The notes beneath the pieces were generated by a model. That model saw nothing but the letters and a program-made list of their open reading frames with translations. It ran no database searches and was not told the origin of the DNA. From Medicago truncatula (Eukaryota > Streptophyta > Magnoliopsida > Fabales > Fabaceae): a stretch of 64,000 nt of DNA. The position numbers and the translations under genes are program-made. Every line of letters begins with the position of its first letter. Position 1 is the first letter of the stretch. The DNA lies in the NCBI RefSeq assembly GCF_003473485.1, contig NC_053043.1:7078001-7142000 (forward strand), given 5' to 3'. Below, piece after piece: positions 43,332 to 56,699 of the stretch.

Positions 43332-46300
43332 ATGCCGAATTATACCGGGTTTGATCAGCGTTCTGGACCCGCCGGTGGACCTCCCAATACTCGTCCCTTT
43401 TTTGGTTTTTCTCGTCCCCCTCCTCCTTCAACACACAGGTACGTTCATTTCGAATTTGAATCAATTAGCTAGCCTCTATTTGTTTTCGATTTTATTGCAT
43501 ATACTTGATTTTGTGTTTGATGTGTGGTAAGATTATGATTGGAAATGAGTCAAATCACTAGAGGTAGATGAAGACCTAGAAATTGGTTCTTGTTTTTGTT
43601 GTATGTGGTTTCATACAATCTTCTTGTTAACTTTACATCTATGTAACAACTTCCTCAGTGAGTTTAACCCTGAAAATACTGCTATGGAAAAAACCAGTTA
43701 TGTGCTGTCATACAAGAATAGGAAGCTAAAATAGTGTGGTGATTGGTCACAATGACATTCAATAATTGGGGTAAAATCCCAGCAATTATATGTACCCTAT
43801 TGACGATAATCATTTTGGTGTTCACTTCTGTTTTTTCTATTTATACGAAAAGAAAGACGCTCCATGAGTTTTGAGAAAAAAGGTGCATCTTTTAGCAACC
43901 ATTTTTTCATTGTAAATAACTTAGTTTTAACCTTTGTTCAGCAAAATTTTGTCTACTCACTGTTTACCTTGATAGACATTTCATTGCGAGTACATTGATT
44001 ATAGGTTGTATTTTCATTCAGCTCCATTGAACCTCCTGGTTGGAATGATGCTCAGAATCTGTTCCATAAAGGTTTGGGTCCCCAACCTTCTCAAAGGCGC
44101 ACTTCAGCCACAACACTTGTTGCTTCGCGTGGTTCTGCAACTGGTGTTACAGCCAAAGTCTATAGATCTCCACACCTCGAAAGAAACCGTTCTCCTCCTA
44201 TATCATACGCGGATATTGATGATTCCATGACCGGTGTTACAGCCAGAGTCTATACATCTCCACGCGAAAGAACCCGTTCTCCTATATCATATGCAGATAT
44301 TGATGATTTGAGGGACCCAAGTCAAACTGTTCTAAAAAATAAGTAAGATAATATAGTCTTCAATAGTATATTATTTCTTGATTAAACTTGTTATGTACCA
44401 GGGCCTTTGCATTGGTGTTTCCTCATTTGATTGAATTATCATATGCATAAAAGATAACTTTTATATACGACTAAACTTCTGTTATGCAGGCTGGATTATA
44501 AGTAATTATATTGGTTACCTTGTTTATATTTATTTTTATCATGAACATTTTTCAATAATAGATTCATTTTGATATTCTGGATCTGGCCTAGGAAAATCAT
44601 TTTAGTTTTGTTAGTCTTCTGTTTACATCCTTTGAGCTATTAATCTTTTATATTTACTTCAAACTGTCTTCCCCGGTGGCATTATCTTTTTCGTTCTACT
44701 TATTTATTTGAGGCTTCACTTTGTGTTTTTCTGCTGATTGCTGTAGCCCCCCAAATTTGCTTACGGAGGAGCACGGTCACTTGCTTCCTCTAAAATCACA
44801 ATCACCTCCTTTGGTGCCCTTGAATCATCAATCATCTGTTCAGAATTTTCAAGGTCCTTCTATTCCTATTCAGCAGTAAGTTTCAGATTATACTCTATAC
44901 CCCCTCTTCCTTCAATGTATTTCTATTGGTTAGGTATCTCTATGTGCATTCAGGAACCAAAAAATTAAAATAGAAGTTTTTCTTAAATATCCATACATGT
45001 AAAAAACTTTTTTTGACAAACCATATATGTAAATTATGAAATGTTGCATTTTGATCTATAAAATTATTTGTTCTTCACGGACATGTCTTTTACACGCATG
45101 ACATTCATGTTCTAATTTCAACACCAGTAGTTGGTTCGAACCTTGCTGCATGATTGCTACTCTTGTTGTGATTCGGAAGTGCTTTCATGCTTTCGTCAGG
45201 TTGTACATTTAGATGCTTTAACATAGGTAATTTATGGGATCTGCAATTTTTGTTTCCTCTTTTTCTTTTGTTATTTTCCAAACGTTCATTGCATATCATT
45301 TGCTTCATCTAGATTTTGGCCTGATAATCACAGATCACCATTTAATGACGATTCCTTTTTATTAATGGTGTGGCTATGATGAAATGCCGTTCTTAGGCCA
45401 TGATATGGATGCTTTTCCTGTGCACGGTTCCTTTTTATTAATGGTGTGACTGTTTTGTGATGAAATGCTGTTCTTAGGCCATGGTGTGGATGCTTTTCTT
45501 GTGCAGCCACTATTTCCTTGATGGTGGGATGCCACCCACAGATGCCATGGCAGAAATGGTGGTGAAACCAACTTAAAAATAAAGGGAAAAAGTGGGGTGA
45601 AAAAGGAAAAAAGGATAACACACATATAACCAATTTTAGACCCTAAAATTCCGTTTTACATCTAACTCACTGCACACATCTCTTCCATCTCTCGTGTGCA
45701 CGTCCCTGTCATCTCTCACCTACAAACCTCTGGTCAAATGACCCATGTCTGGCAAACTCAGTATTTGAGGCATATCCTTTTGCTGGCAAAACTGTATCTT
45801 CTCTTCCTTTATCTCCTCCCTTTGTTTCTGTGTTTTCCTATTTTCTAATTGGACTATACTATGTACAGCGCCCTATATACTGTGCGTACTGTTTTCAACT
45901 ATAAAAATTAAATAACCGTCTATAACATCCAGAAACTATGTACAACCCCATTTCATCACTATTTCAGTAATGAACCGTAAGAGCAGTGCTTTAAGCCCTG
46001 TAGCTAAGTTTTTTCCTTTCTTATTTTCTCCATTCATTTCTATTCCTCCTATTATGTTCTGTGAATATGCATGTGCGTGTGTGTGTGTCTTTTCTTCTAT
46101 CTTCTCTATTTCTTTTTTGTTATTGTGATTTTCTATGTGGAATATTATCGTTCTATTTTTCCTCTTTGTTGAATCATCATGTGACCTGACTCTGTCCCCA
46201 TGGTTCAGTGGTTCTCTATTTTCTTTTCTCTATTAATTTTGTAAGTATACTCTGTGTGTGTTCGTTATGGCCGCAATGCTCTAGCCATAGGCCACAATGT

Positions 46301-49300
46301 AGTCCATAATGAATAACATTGCTTCTGAGTCATCTCATCAATCTTTAGAAATAGGAGTAGAGTATCTTATCTGTTGTATTGCATTATTCTAAAGATAATC
46401 TTGTATGTTGTTGACTTAAGGTTGTGTCAAGTAATGCTCATGTTGTATTTATTTTTTTATTTCCAAAATTCCAATGGTGACTATTAAGTATTGATCCATG
46501 CAGTTACCATACTAGTAGGGAAAGGTTTTGTTACTATCTGTTGCAATACCGAAATTCGACATGGTGTTTGCTTAGATTACACTATTTTTGTTATACAGGC
46601 CCACTTTAGCTCCCAGCACATTGGATGGACAGGCCCGCCTATCTGTCAATTCTAATTTTTCGATCCATCCAATCCAGTCCCCAGTCTCTCCATATATTGA
46701 TTCTCAGAACCATCGGCCTAGTTTTACAAAAGAATTTAACAATCAAGGTTCAAAGAGAACTAGGTCACCTCCTTCATCATTTACCAGCATACACGAGAAT
46801 TTCAATGATGCTCAGAAGGACTTTAGAAGGTAATGCCATGGATTTTTTTTTCCCCTAGCTTATCCTTTTCATGTAGTTATTATTTGTAGTTACTTTGAAC
46901 ATGTTTGGTTAGGTGTTTGCAACTCTAAACATAAGTTTGCTACTGAAAACGTAAGTTGACTATTTGTTTGGGTTCTTTTAAAATTCCGTTTTGCTGTCAA
47001 ACGTCCGATTCGAGAAGTAACATTGTTGGTACTTTCCATTCTTCCATTTTCAGTTTGGAACTTAATGAAAAATATATTCCCATTTTACCTTAAAAACATA
47101 ACTACCCTCCTCTATTTCTACCAATGCAAATCTAGTCAGCGCAAAGTCTTCAGAATAAAAGCTGAGAAAAAATTAGAAAGATGAACTTGGACTGAAACAA
47201 GAGGGCATTTTCATCCAAAACTTGCTCTACTTTTTTTAACTTCTCGAGGAAGCCCAGAAGCTTCTCAAAGAAGCCAGAGTTACTTTGCCCTTTTTTTTTT
47301 TTGGTAAATCCTCTGCTCGTATTTTTTATCGTTATATTTTAAAACAATTTCCTTTGCTTATAATAATATTATAGTTACTAAAAAATAATTATATTATAGT
47401 ATTTATATAGAGAGAGTAGCGGAGCCATTCAAAAAGTTAGTGGAGGACGTGTAACAACTTCCGGAAATAAAAAAGGATGTGTAACGACTTAATAAATATT
47501 TGAGAACAATTTCTACATGATATTTATATATTATACTTTTAATTTTATACCCTTTTCGGTAAATATACAGTTAAAAGTAATTTCAGTCAATATAATCCAA
47601 ACAAAGTTCATTGTGTAAAATATGCGTTTGAAAAAAAAGTATTAAAACATAAATCACATTAGAACAAAAAACTCCTTTTTAACTAAAAGTACAATTACAA
47701 AATAACGTTTGCTCAAAAGTACATTTGGAAACATTAATCCGAACACACTCTTTGAAGTTTATCTGACAAATTTGGATCAGGGGCTTATTAGTAGTTGTAG
47801 TAGTGGTATTAGAATAAAGTATAAACAATTTTGAATAGAGGTTTGACAGAAGTATGTTAGGATTCAATATTTAGTTAGTCCAGTCCTATTTAGTCAATGC
47901 TAAAATGATTTTGATTATGGTAAACGAATACAACTATTTCTGCTTTTCTAAAAAATCTCTAAATTATTGAATACCCAAATCACTTTTTTCAATATGTACT
48001 ATTTTGGTAGGCAAAAACAAATCATTTTTTAGATTTTGTCCCCGTGAGCTTAGCTCAGTTGGTAAGGACAATGCATAATAATATGCAAGGTCCGGGGCTC
48101 AAACCCCGGACACCACCAAAAAAAAATCATTTTTTAGATTTTGATTAATTTAAACAGCTTAAACAAATAACATTAAATTCACCAAAATATGTTTTTTTTA
48201 GTTAAAAAGGTGATTTCTCTCAAATGATCTGTAACAAGGGAAATGCATCCCCTCCTAAGTCCTAAATCATCTTACAAATCAGATCACTTTATACTAACTC
48301 CTTTTCTTTACTTTCTATAAGAGCTCAAATCTCTTTAAGATAGTTTATCATAATCAACATTGTTCATATTCAGAATTAATTTTTTCTCATATTCTATTAA
48401 CTTTATCGAGTGTGAGAGAGAACTTTTGTTACAAGTAGTAACGTTGTGGTTGAGTTGCGAAGTAACACACAGAAAGTCTATTATAACTTTAGAAGGAAGC
48501 TATTATACTATCAATGTGTGTTGAGGTTAATGCTGTTGGCGTTTCAAAAAATATGAGTTAACCTTGGGGGTATCAGTGGGTGTTTTGCTATTGTAGAAAA
48601 TAAAACAGATATGCATTTGTTGAGCCTGTTTTGTACTTTTGTCGGTCTTCCAGGCCTTCTATATCTGCTAGATTGGGAAGCACATCAAATGTTCTAAAGA
48701 CCAGCCCTCAATCTCAACTTCACCAAATACCTTCGCCGGTTAGTGTTTCCGAAGATGCTGGAAGCAGGCCCATCATCTCCACTGCTCCGAAAAGGACAAG
48801 GTCACCTCTTCCATCATTTTCAGCCAGTGAAACCTTTAAAGGAAACTCTGCTTCCTTGGAAGACAACTCTGAACAGTAAGACATTCGGTGCAATAACACC
48901 AATTCCACTGTGTGTATTTTATCTTAAATTCATTTTTTAATGGATCTTTATTTTTGTTGTGTTTTCAGTGAAATGTTAGCTAAGGCAAAACGTTTAGAAC
49001 GCTTCAAGGATGAGTTAAGCAAATCCAAACCTAATAATGATGATGTTGCAGACCATACAGCGTCTGTGTCAGAGAAGAAATATACGGAAGGGAATTTAAT
49101 GGATTCAGCTTCCGACTTTACAAATGGCCATGGTGTTTCTGATAATGAAGACCGGGAAACATCCAATGTTATTATTGGCTTATGTCCAGATATGTGTCCT
49201 GGTAAATATCTCAGATTTAAAATACTACAGTGAACTTGTGAAATTGTTATATTTTTATCTGACCTATATAATTCAAACTCCGAAATGATTTCTTTCTAGA

Positions 49301-52300
49301 AGCATTTGGAATTCATTATTTGTTTTTGGGTTGGAAAAGTCTTGTTTGAAAGAAGTCCAATGTTAATTTCATTATGAAGTTTCTTTGAAGAGTGATGTTA
49401 CACAGCCTGTAAAATTTAGCGAGAATTTTGACAGTATTCACCTAGAGTCAAGGGTGGTTCTGGAATAAGTTGGAGTGATTGTGATTACACATCCATCCCA
49501 GGGTTAATAAGCATGCCAACTCATTCTGGCAAAAAGTCTTGCTATCTAAAATTTCCCCTTTTTATTGTCTGGTATTTCACACTGCTAAGTGATAACTCTT
49601 CTACTGTATGGGAAGTTTTAGAATTTTTTCATTTACTTTTTAGTTGATTTGTTTTTCAGAGTCAGAGAGGGGAGAGCGTGAAAGGAAAGGGGATCTTGAT
49701 CAATATGAACGTGTGGGTGGGGACAGAAATGTAACCAGCAAACGTCTTGCAGTTAAGAAGGTGATTCTCGTAATACTAGTTATTTGTTTATCTTGTGAAA
49801 GAACATTACTTTTAATATTTATAATAATAACCTGAATCAGTATTTATTCATGACAGTATACTAGGACAGCAGAGAGGGAAGCCAGCTTGATCCGGCCCAT
49901 GCCCATCCTGAAGAAGACAATCGGTTATCTGCTAACTTTGCTGGATCAGCCTTATGATGAGAGGTTTCTTGGCATATACAACTTCTTGTGGGACAGGATG
50001 AGAGCAATTCGGATGGACCTGAGAATGCAGCACATTTTCAATCAAGGAGCTATTACTATGCTGGAACAGATGGTGAATCCTTGTAGCCGTGTTATTAGTA
50101 TCATTTCCATTAGCTCGAGTTTAAAATCCATCAGCCTCATAGAGACCTCTTACTAATGAGAATATGTAACTGCTATTGGAACCCTAAAATGTAGAAATAT
50201 TTAAACTCATACCTTCTGTTTTATTAAATTTTAACATCGTGAAATTATCGCTCGAGTTCCTGGTCGGTTTGGAATGGTCGTATTTATCTTGCTGGTGATA
50301 AAGTTCTGCTGTCTGAGTCCGTCTCTATTTGTCGTGCCAAATGCCAATTGCCAACCAAGACCCAAATTGTCCTTTTATTTAGGCCATATGTATGTGGAAT
50401 TGCAGCTAATACTTGTTATCGATAACTTTAACATGCAGCAAGTATTAGATACCTTGACTTTCCAGTTTGATTGGCTAATTCTTATGTAGTATCAACATCT
50501 AGATATGTGCCAAATTTAGCACAGACTCTTTTCTTGTAATAATGCATATAAAAGCCAGATTATTGCTCTTGCTTTAGTGATAATAGCAAGGTTATCAGTA
50601 GTTAATTAAAAGCTATATGGATTTAGACAGTCAAATAACAAATATATATATTAATTTGTTGGTAGAATAATTTGTTGTATTTGCATCAATAGCATGCGTC
50701 TTTTGTAAAAAGCAGTGTCAGATGATTATTTCACTAATTTGAAGATGTTGATTTCCTTGGTTTCAGATAAAATTACACATCATTGCAATGCATGAATTAT
50801 GTGAATATAAGAAAGGAGAGGGATTTACCGAGGGCTTTGACGCTCACCTCAATATTGAACAGATGAACAAAGCTTCGGTTGAATTGTTCCAGTTGTATGA
50901 TGATCACAGAAAGAAAGGAGTGGATATTCCCACAGAAAAAGAGTTTCGAGGCTATTATGCTCTTCTTAAATTGGATAAGCACCCTGGTTATAATGTAAGT
51001 AGACTTTGTAGTGCTTTTGACCTTTTAATGTTTCATTTGCTATACAAAATCTAAGGAAATGATCAAGTTATGCTAGGTTGAACCTGTAGAGCTCTCCCTT
51101 GATCTTGCTAAGATGGCTCCAGAGATAAGGCAGACACCAGAAGTTCTGTTCGCCCGCAATGTTGCAAGGTTGTGATACCCATAGACGTTGTTACTTTGTT
51201 ATCGTGGTTGCAGTTTAACATTTCTTTGTTTTTTATTTTGCAGAGCTTGCAGAGTGGGTAATTTTATTGCTTTCTTTCGGCTTGCAAGAAAAGCAACTTA
51301 TCTTCAAGCATGTCTAATGCATGCTCACTTTGCAAAGGTATTGGATATTCTTTTATTTTGTGCTCAACAAAGACACTATGATTGTACTTTTCCATAAACA
51401 GATTAGGCCGGCCATGTATAGACTGAGCACGCATTTACTGAATCATTGGAGGAAAGTTTAGGAAATTGCTTAAGCTGATCAGATGCAGAATAATTACACG
51501 ATACACAGTTCCAAGCAATAATATATGACTATTTTTATGCTTGAAGACTTCAATTTTTCTTGCCTGATTTTCTTTTGAATATTTGTCTCAAAGTGCTTAA
51601 TTCTTAGAAGGATGACGAAGTAAAATCAATTTGATTTTATGTTGAATCTGCTAGCATCACTCGAAATGAATGTATGAAGTTCACTTTAGTTATGGACCAT
51701 GTTGTCAATAGCGGTCTGGAGCAACACAGTCCCAGTTTTGGGGTTGACCTCTCCGTTCCGCAATCCGGGATTGACAACATAGGTTATGGTTTGATAATTA
51801 TGTCACCAAGCTACAATGCTACATTTGATTTGAAATCCTAACCTTTATGTTATGTGCCACTTTTATCAGTTGCGTACCCAAGCCCTTGCTTCTCTACATT
51901 GTGGTCTGCAGTATAACCAAGGTCTTCCTGTTGGTCATGTTGCTAATTGGCTTGCTATGGAGGTATGTTTTATGGATAGATGTGGACAAATGCTGCATAT
52001 TTTTCGTCTTCTTCCATTTTTATCTGTTTTAGCATGTTTTTATCAACATTGTCTTATACTAATTACCTTTGTCTTTATAATTAGGATGAGGACATAGAGG
52101 GTCTTTTGGAGTATCATGGGTTCTTGATAAAAGCATTTGGAGAACCATACATGGTTAAGGAAGGCCTGTTTCTCAATGCTGATACTGCATATCCCAGAAA
52201 GTGTTCCAAACTCGTGCACATGAAAAGGTCTGGGAAGATCGTTGAGGATCTTTCACCCTCAATTCATGCCGAATCACTACCTCGTGAGACTGTGAAAATG

Positions 52301-55300
52301 ATTCAGACGACGAAAGCATACAAGCATGAGCCCCAGACAGTTTCAGCTGCTGAAAACGATAGTTCTGTCCAAAAGCTTCATGAGGAAATCCCAGACTCTA
52401 AAGCCATTTACTCTGCGATGAATGGTAAATCAGCAAAGGCATTTAAGAAAATGCAAGATGTTCAGGATGGTGTGAAAGATTATGATATGGCTAGTCCTCA
52501 TTCATCACCATTGAGCTTCCCTTTTGCTAAGATTATGCCTGAACCGCAACATACAATAATTGGCAGCTTGAAGAGTACCAATTCTTATATCAATGTTGGA
52601 GCCTCACCAAAGAGAAACTCACACTCTAATGTCGATATCAGGCCATCGGAGATTATACCAAAAACTGTTCCACCAGAAATTTCATTAGCTAATAATTTTT
52701 CTTTGCCACCTCCTGCGGCCCAGAGTGTATCCAAGGACGAGTCTCTGTTTATTCACGAAGAACACGAAGATAATATTCATGAAGTTAGAGAAAGTTGTCA
52801 CGATGAAGAAGTTGCCGAGGCCAAGCTGAAGTTGTTCTTAAGGTTTTCAAGCTCTGTTCCATTACACAAATTTAGGGCTTTGGCATATGAATAACTCATA
52901 TAATTCCTGTTTATTGCTATTTTTATGTCATTATACATAATAATATACTCTGTTCTTCCTTTTGTTTTCTCTGTCAGGTTATGGAGGAGACGAGTATCAA
53001 AATTAAGGATGTTACGGTTAGAGAGGCAATTGGCATCAAATGCTGCATTGGACTCCTTAACATTGGGCCCCCCTGTTCGATATTGTACAGAAGTAAGTTT
53101 GATAGAGTTTTGTGAATTTTCAGTGAAGTGCTCTTTACTAGGGTAGATGCATTGGGGATAGGAGTGAAATAGAGATGATTGCTTCAAATGGAGGTTCCTT
53201 TTAAAAATAATATGACTGGGATAATGAAATTGTCCTTCCTTTACCATTGGATTGGTGCCCATGTGGAATCCGATCTAGTGATCCCTCCATGGCGATAATG
53301 AGAACCAGCGCTTGCAGTTTGCAATTGTAAATCCCCTATGCTTGATCATAGTCAGTTTTTTTCCTCAACCTCATCCGCCAAGTCGATTGCTTGAAACACT
53401 TGTTTGGGGTTATGGGGGCTTATTCTGCCTTTCACCTCTAGGTACAAGCCTCCAAGAAAGTACCAGAGTAGTTGCTCTTCTGAGTAGAATATGCTTGGGC
53501 CACGAACACCTTGAAGGTCTTGAACATATTCCTCGACATAGCTTGTTTGGTGTAAAGTAGATAATCACTCATTTCCCAAATTTCCTCCTCCGAACCATTG
53601 ATCAAAAGCCAAAGTCAGGCCTTCCCAGTTCAATACAGGATTCTTCTTATGCAAGAATTGGAACCAGTGCACCGCCATCCCTTCCATACTGATGAACACT
53701 AACTGCTGTATTAGGAAGTTTTTATGACTAGCTATTGTTGACTTGATTTATTTATTGTGGTTCTCTTTTTGATGCAGAAACCTGGTAACTTTGACAAGTT
53801 TGACATTGATATAATGATGAGGGAGAGATATGAAAAACAGGAAAACTCATGGTCAAGACTTAATGTTTCTGATGTAGTTGGAGATACACTAGCCAGAAGA
53901 AATCCAGATGCTAAATGCTTGTGTTGGAAAATTATTTTATGCTCTCAGAAGAGCAGTGCATATGAAATGGGAAAAGCAGGTTTGTGGTTAACCTCAAAGT
54001 TCACGCCTTCAAGCGATGATGATGATGTGGCAATTTCATCTTCTGGCTTGGTAATATGGAGGAAATGGATTCCTAGTCCTACGGACATTGATCCTACCTG
54101 CTGCCTCTCTGTAATTAGAGATACATCAGTTGGTAGTCAAGATGAGGTAGTATCAGGGGCAAGTGGAATTTTGTTTCTAGTGTCTGAGAGCATCTCATGG
54201 AAACATCAGAGAGTTCATCTCCATAATCTTTTGATGTCAATTCCCTCTGGTGCTTGCTTACCTCTACTGATCCTATGTGACTCATACGGTTCCTCTTCTG
54301 ATATAATCAATGAACTGGGCCTTCAAGACATTGATAAATTGCCGGTTAGTAGCTTTCTTCTTGTTTTCCTCAGGGAAAACCAGCAGATGAAGCCCCTGGA
54401 TGGATTTTTCAGCGATAGACAGTTAAGAGAAGGACTGCAGTGGCTGGCAGGTGAATCACCCTCACAGCCCAACATTCACTGCGTGAAAATCCGAGAACTT
54501 GTTCACACACACATTAGTTCCTTCTCAGGGGTGCAGGACATCATTAGTAACTCCAAGTTGAGCCCTAATGATTGCATCTCTCTGTTCAATAGAGCCTTGG
54601 ATTGTTCAATACAGGAAATTGTTGATGCTGCCAATTCAAATCCTGATGGTTGGCCATGTCCAGAGATTGGTTTACTCGACAAGTCTTTTGATGAAGATAG
54701 TAGAATGGTAAAAAGGTACTTGCCAACTTTGGGATGGAGCTCAAATTTGAAGACTCAACCAATCATCTATGCTTTACAAAACTGTAAGCTCCCTGCTTTT
54801 AACGACGATTTGTCCTGGTTGGCCAGAGGTTCGAAATTTGGGCAGGAGATGGAGAACCAGAAGAAACAGCTTGTGAATTGCTTGTACCAGTACCTGACTC
54901 ATACTAGTAATATGATGGATATTTCATTGGCAAAACAGGAGGTGCACATAATAACACAGAAATGGGCTAGGCTTGAGTTGTGCGGCTCCAGCTACCATGT
55001 AATTCCACATTGGGGTATGATTTTTCGTCGAATTTTTAATTGGCGATTAATGGGTTTATCTGATAAGGAAGTTTCCACAGCTTACATCTTTGAATGTCGT
55101 CATCATGACGTTGCTCTTCAAAATGTGGGCTTTGAAGCATGTTTATCCTCATCCTATCATCCGGATACATCTCTAGATGAAATGATCGTTGTTTGCTGCA
55201 ACTCTCCTCTTCCTGCTATTGATATGCAGCCAAGGCCCAAAGCACTTCAACATCTTCAACAAATGGATTTTGATTACGAGACTACTAACTCGAGGGATCC

Positions 55301-55490
55301 TGAAAGAAATCTTGGACTTGATGAATTGCCTAACATTAACACAGCTAGCACATATGGTATAAACAATGGCAATAGTGAAGCTTTAGTGAGTAGGAAACCA
55401 TCCAAAGAAGCTGAGAAATTAAGCAAACTATTGGAGCAAGTTAACTTGATGCAGGATGGTATTGGCAAGAAGCTGTCTGTATACTTCTGA
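43332..55490 (+). CDS. SAC3B: SAC3/GANP-domain protein (SAC3B-like)
   Basis: Fifteen exons join in consistent phase to 1551 codons: 43332-43438, 44022-44342, 44747-44875, 46599-46829, 48654-48875, 48969-49201, 49660-49760, 49857-50072, 50767-50994, 51077-51168, 51244-51337, 51870-51962, 52085-52842, 52978-53092 and 53778-55490. SAC3 is the scaffold of the nuclear TREX-2 complex that links transcription to mRNA export. The N-terminal ~400 residues are Pro/Ser-rich, with repeats of 'KRTRSPxxSF' in exons 4 and 5 and 'RSPISYADIDD' twice in exon 2. The SAC3/GANP domain starts at 'GLCPDMCPESERGERERKGDLDQYE' (about residue 408). It runs through 'NFIAFFRLARKATYLQACLMHAHF' to about 715. The long C-terminal exon (571 codons) resembles the plant SAC3B tail. 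The apparent stops after several exons are intron read-through. The SAC3B symbol is by family resemblance. Confidence 0.9.
45350..45504. repeat. Tandem duplication in SAC3 intron 3, period about 77 bp
   Basis: The segment containing 'cctttttattaatggtgtg', 'gatgaaatgc.gttcttaggc' and 'tggatgcttttc' occurs at about 45350-45424 and again at 45425-45504. Confidence 0.7.
48039..48123 (+). mobile_element. Short tRNA-derived SINE with perfect 20-bp TSD (SAC3 intron 4)
   Basis: The 85-bp insert starts tccccgtgagcttagctcag (A-box region) and contains the B-box-like ggggctcaaacccc, followed by an A-run. It is flanked by identical 20-bp repeats at 48019-48038 and 48124-48143. Only the tRNA-like head and tail are present. 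It is not a functional tRNA gene: the cloverleaf is incomplete and the TSD shows retroposition. Confidence 0.88.
51711..51781. mobile_element. Small MITE remnant in SAC3 intron 11
   Basis: ATGTTGTCAATAGCGG at the left and CCGGGATTGACAACAT at the right form terminal inverted repeats around a short GC-richer centre. The related 'gctatagcgccgctatgg...tttgacaac' motif occurs at 61790-61890. Confidence 0.55.
53345..53699 (-). pseudogene. Ty3-gypsy gag relic in SAC3 intron 14
   Basis: Read on the minus strand, pieces in shifting frames give 'MAVHWFQFLHKKNPVLNWEG', 'LTLAFDQWFGGGNLGNE', 'YVEEYVQD' and 'NPKQVFQAIDLADEVEE', the order seen in the gag core of plant gypsy retrotransposons. Frameshifts and stops break it, and no LTR or pol was found. 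Confidence 0.7.
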
Positions 55491-55978
55491 TTGTGTTGTT
55501 GTATGTATCTAAAACTAAACTTTAGTAACTGAAGCATTAGAAAAGCAATATTGATGCAATGCTGGTTTACGTGAAATTTTGCATGATTATTAATGGCAGT
55601 TTTTTAAAAGCAATATTAATCCATATTCCTTTTAACTTGTTGAAAAAATTCCTTGTATTCTTCATAGGATTGTTTAAATTTTTAACTGCATTTTAGTTAC
55701 AAAAATACTTATGATTATTGTACATTTTTATAATTAACAAAACAAATACTACAATAAGGAAGTTATATTACTCATCTTTCGAATGATAAACTTATAAAAA
55801 ATATTAATTATTAATTCATATTCCTGCTAATAGTCCTTGTGGGCATTCTTTCACGCTAACGGTGGTGTTTTTTTTTCTTCTTTATTTTTCAATAAAATAA
55901 ACAATATTCATTCAATTAAATTGGTGGACTATACCGTAATCAAATGCAAATTCGCTAAATTTTTCAAAAAAAAATGTT
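55491..55978. other. SAC3 3' flank
   Basis: This presumably holds the 3' UTR in its first 150-200 bp, then AT-rich sequence with no gene. Confidence 0.45.
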
Positions 55979-55979
55979 G

Positions 55980-56055
55980 AGTCCATGTGAGCTTAGCTCA
56001 ATTGATAGAGACAATGTGTAATATATGTAGGGGTGAAGTTCGAACTCTAAAACAG
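55980..56055 (+). mobile_element. Degraded tRNA-derived SINE
   Basis: 'agtccatgtgagcttagctc' with an A-box and 'gaagttcgaactct' as B-box match the SINE at 48039, with several substitutions. No clear TSD was found. Confidence 0.6.
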
Positions 56056-56104
56056 TAAATTCTCTATCAATAATGTGACCGAATTAAAGTGATCAAAATA
56101 CACA

Positions 56105-56345
56105 TGAATCTGGATCTGTAACGTTGAAATGAACAACGCGTTAAGATGAGAGTTCAAACGCTGCATCAAGACGACAAACAAAATAACCCTGCAAGACAAC
56201 AAAATCACAAAAGAAAAGACCTAGATCTAAGTGAAAATCGCTTATTTAGATCAAAAGGAGCGAAAAAGATGAAGGGTTGATTCCATATTAAAAAATGACA
56301 CAATCACCCCTCAATGAAGAAAATGAATGAGAAAATCTAGAGAGA
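56105..56345 (-). repeat. Dispersed retroposon-like repeat, copy 2
   Basis: Homologous to 10900-11215; the shared motifs are listed there. A poly(A) run follows at 56346-56364. Confidence 0.5.
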
Positions 56346-56699
56346 GAAAAAAAAAAAAAAAAAAGAAGCTAAGATTGACTGCATTTGTCATGAATAGATA
56401 AATTATTTTAGCAGCGATAAGCTTGAACACGAAAGTATCAAAATAATTAGTTGCATTCAGAATCCATATATTTTGGATTAAATTAAACTAGAATAAGACT
56501 CGCTCAACGGGTCAAATATTTATCTCTCTAATTAATTTACTATGCAAAGGTTTTTTAATGTGTAATACTTTATTATTTTAATTTATTTTAAGTGGACATT
56601 TTACTTTTCCAACTCATTACAAATTTCCTCCAAGGATGATAGTAGGACCTTAGGAGACTAATGCATCTCACAAAATATACAAAACATACTAAAATATAT

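Noticed and set aside
45328-45633. His-rich minus-strand frames in SAC3 intron 3
   Set aside because: They arise from a tandem duplication in an intron and have no family resemblance.
46900-47870. Possible TIR element in SAC3 intron 4 ('atgtttggttaggtg' and 'ccgaacacac')
   Set aside because: The proposed ends do not align well as inverted repeats and no TSD was found.
48039-48115. Possible functional tRNA gene with A and B boxes
   Set aside because: The cloverleaf is imperfect and the piece is flanked by a perfect 20-bp target duplication and followed by an A-run, so it is a retroposed SINE.
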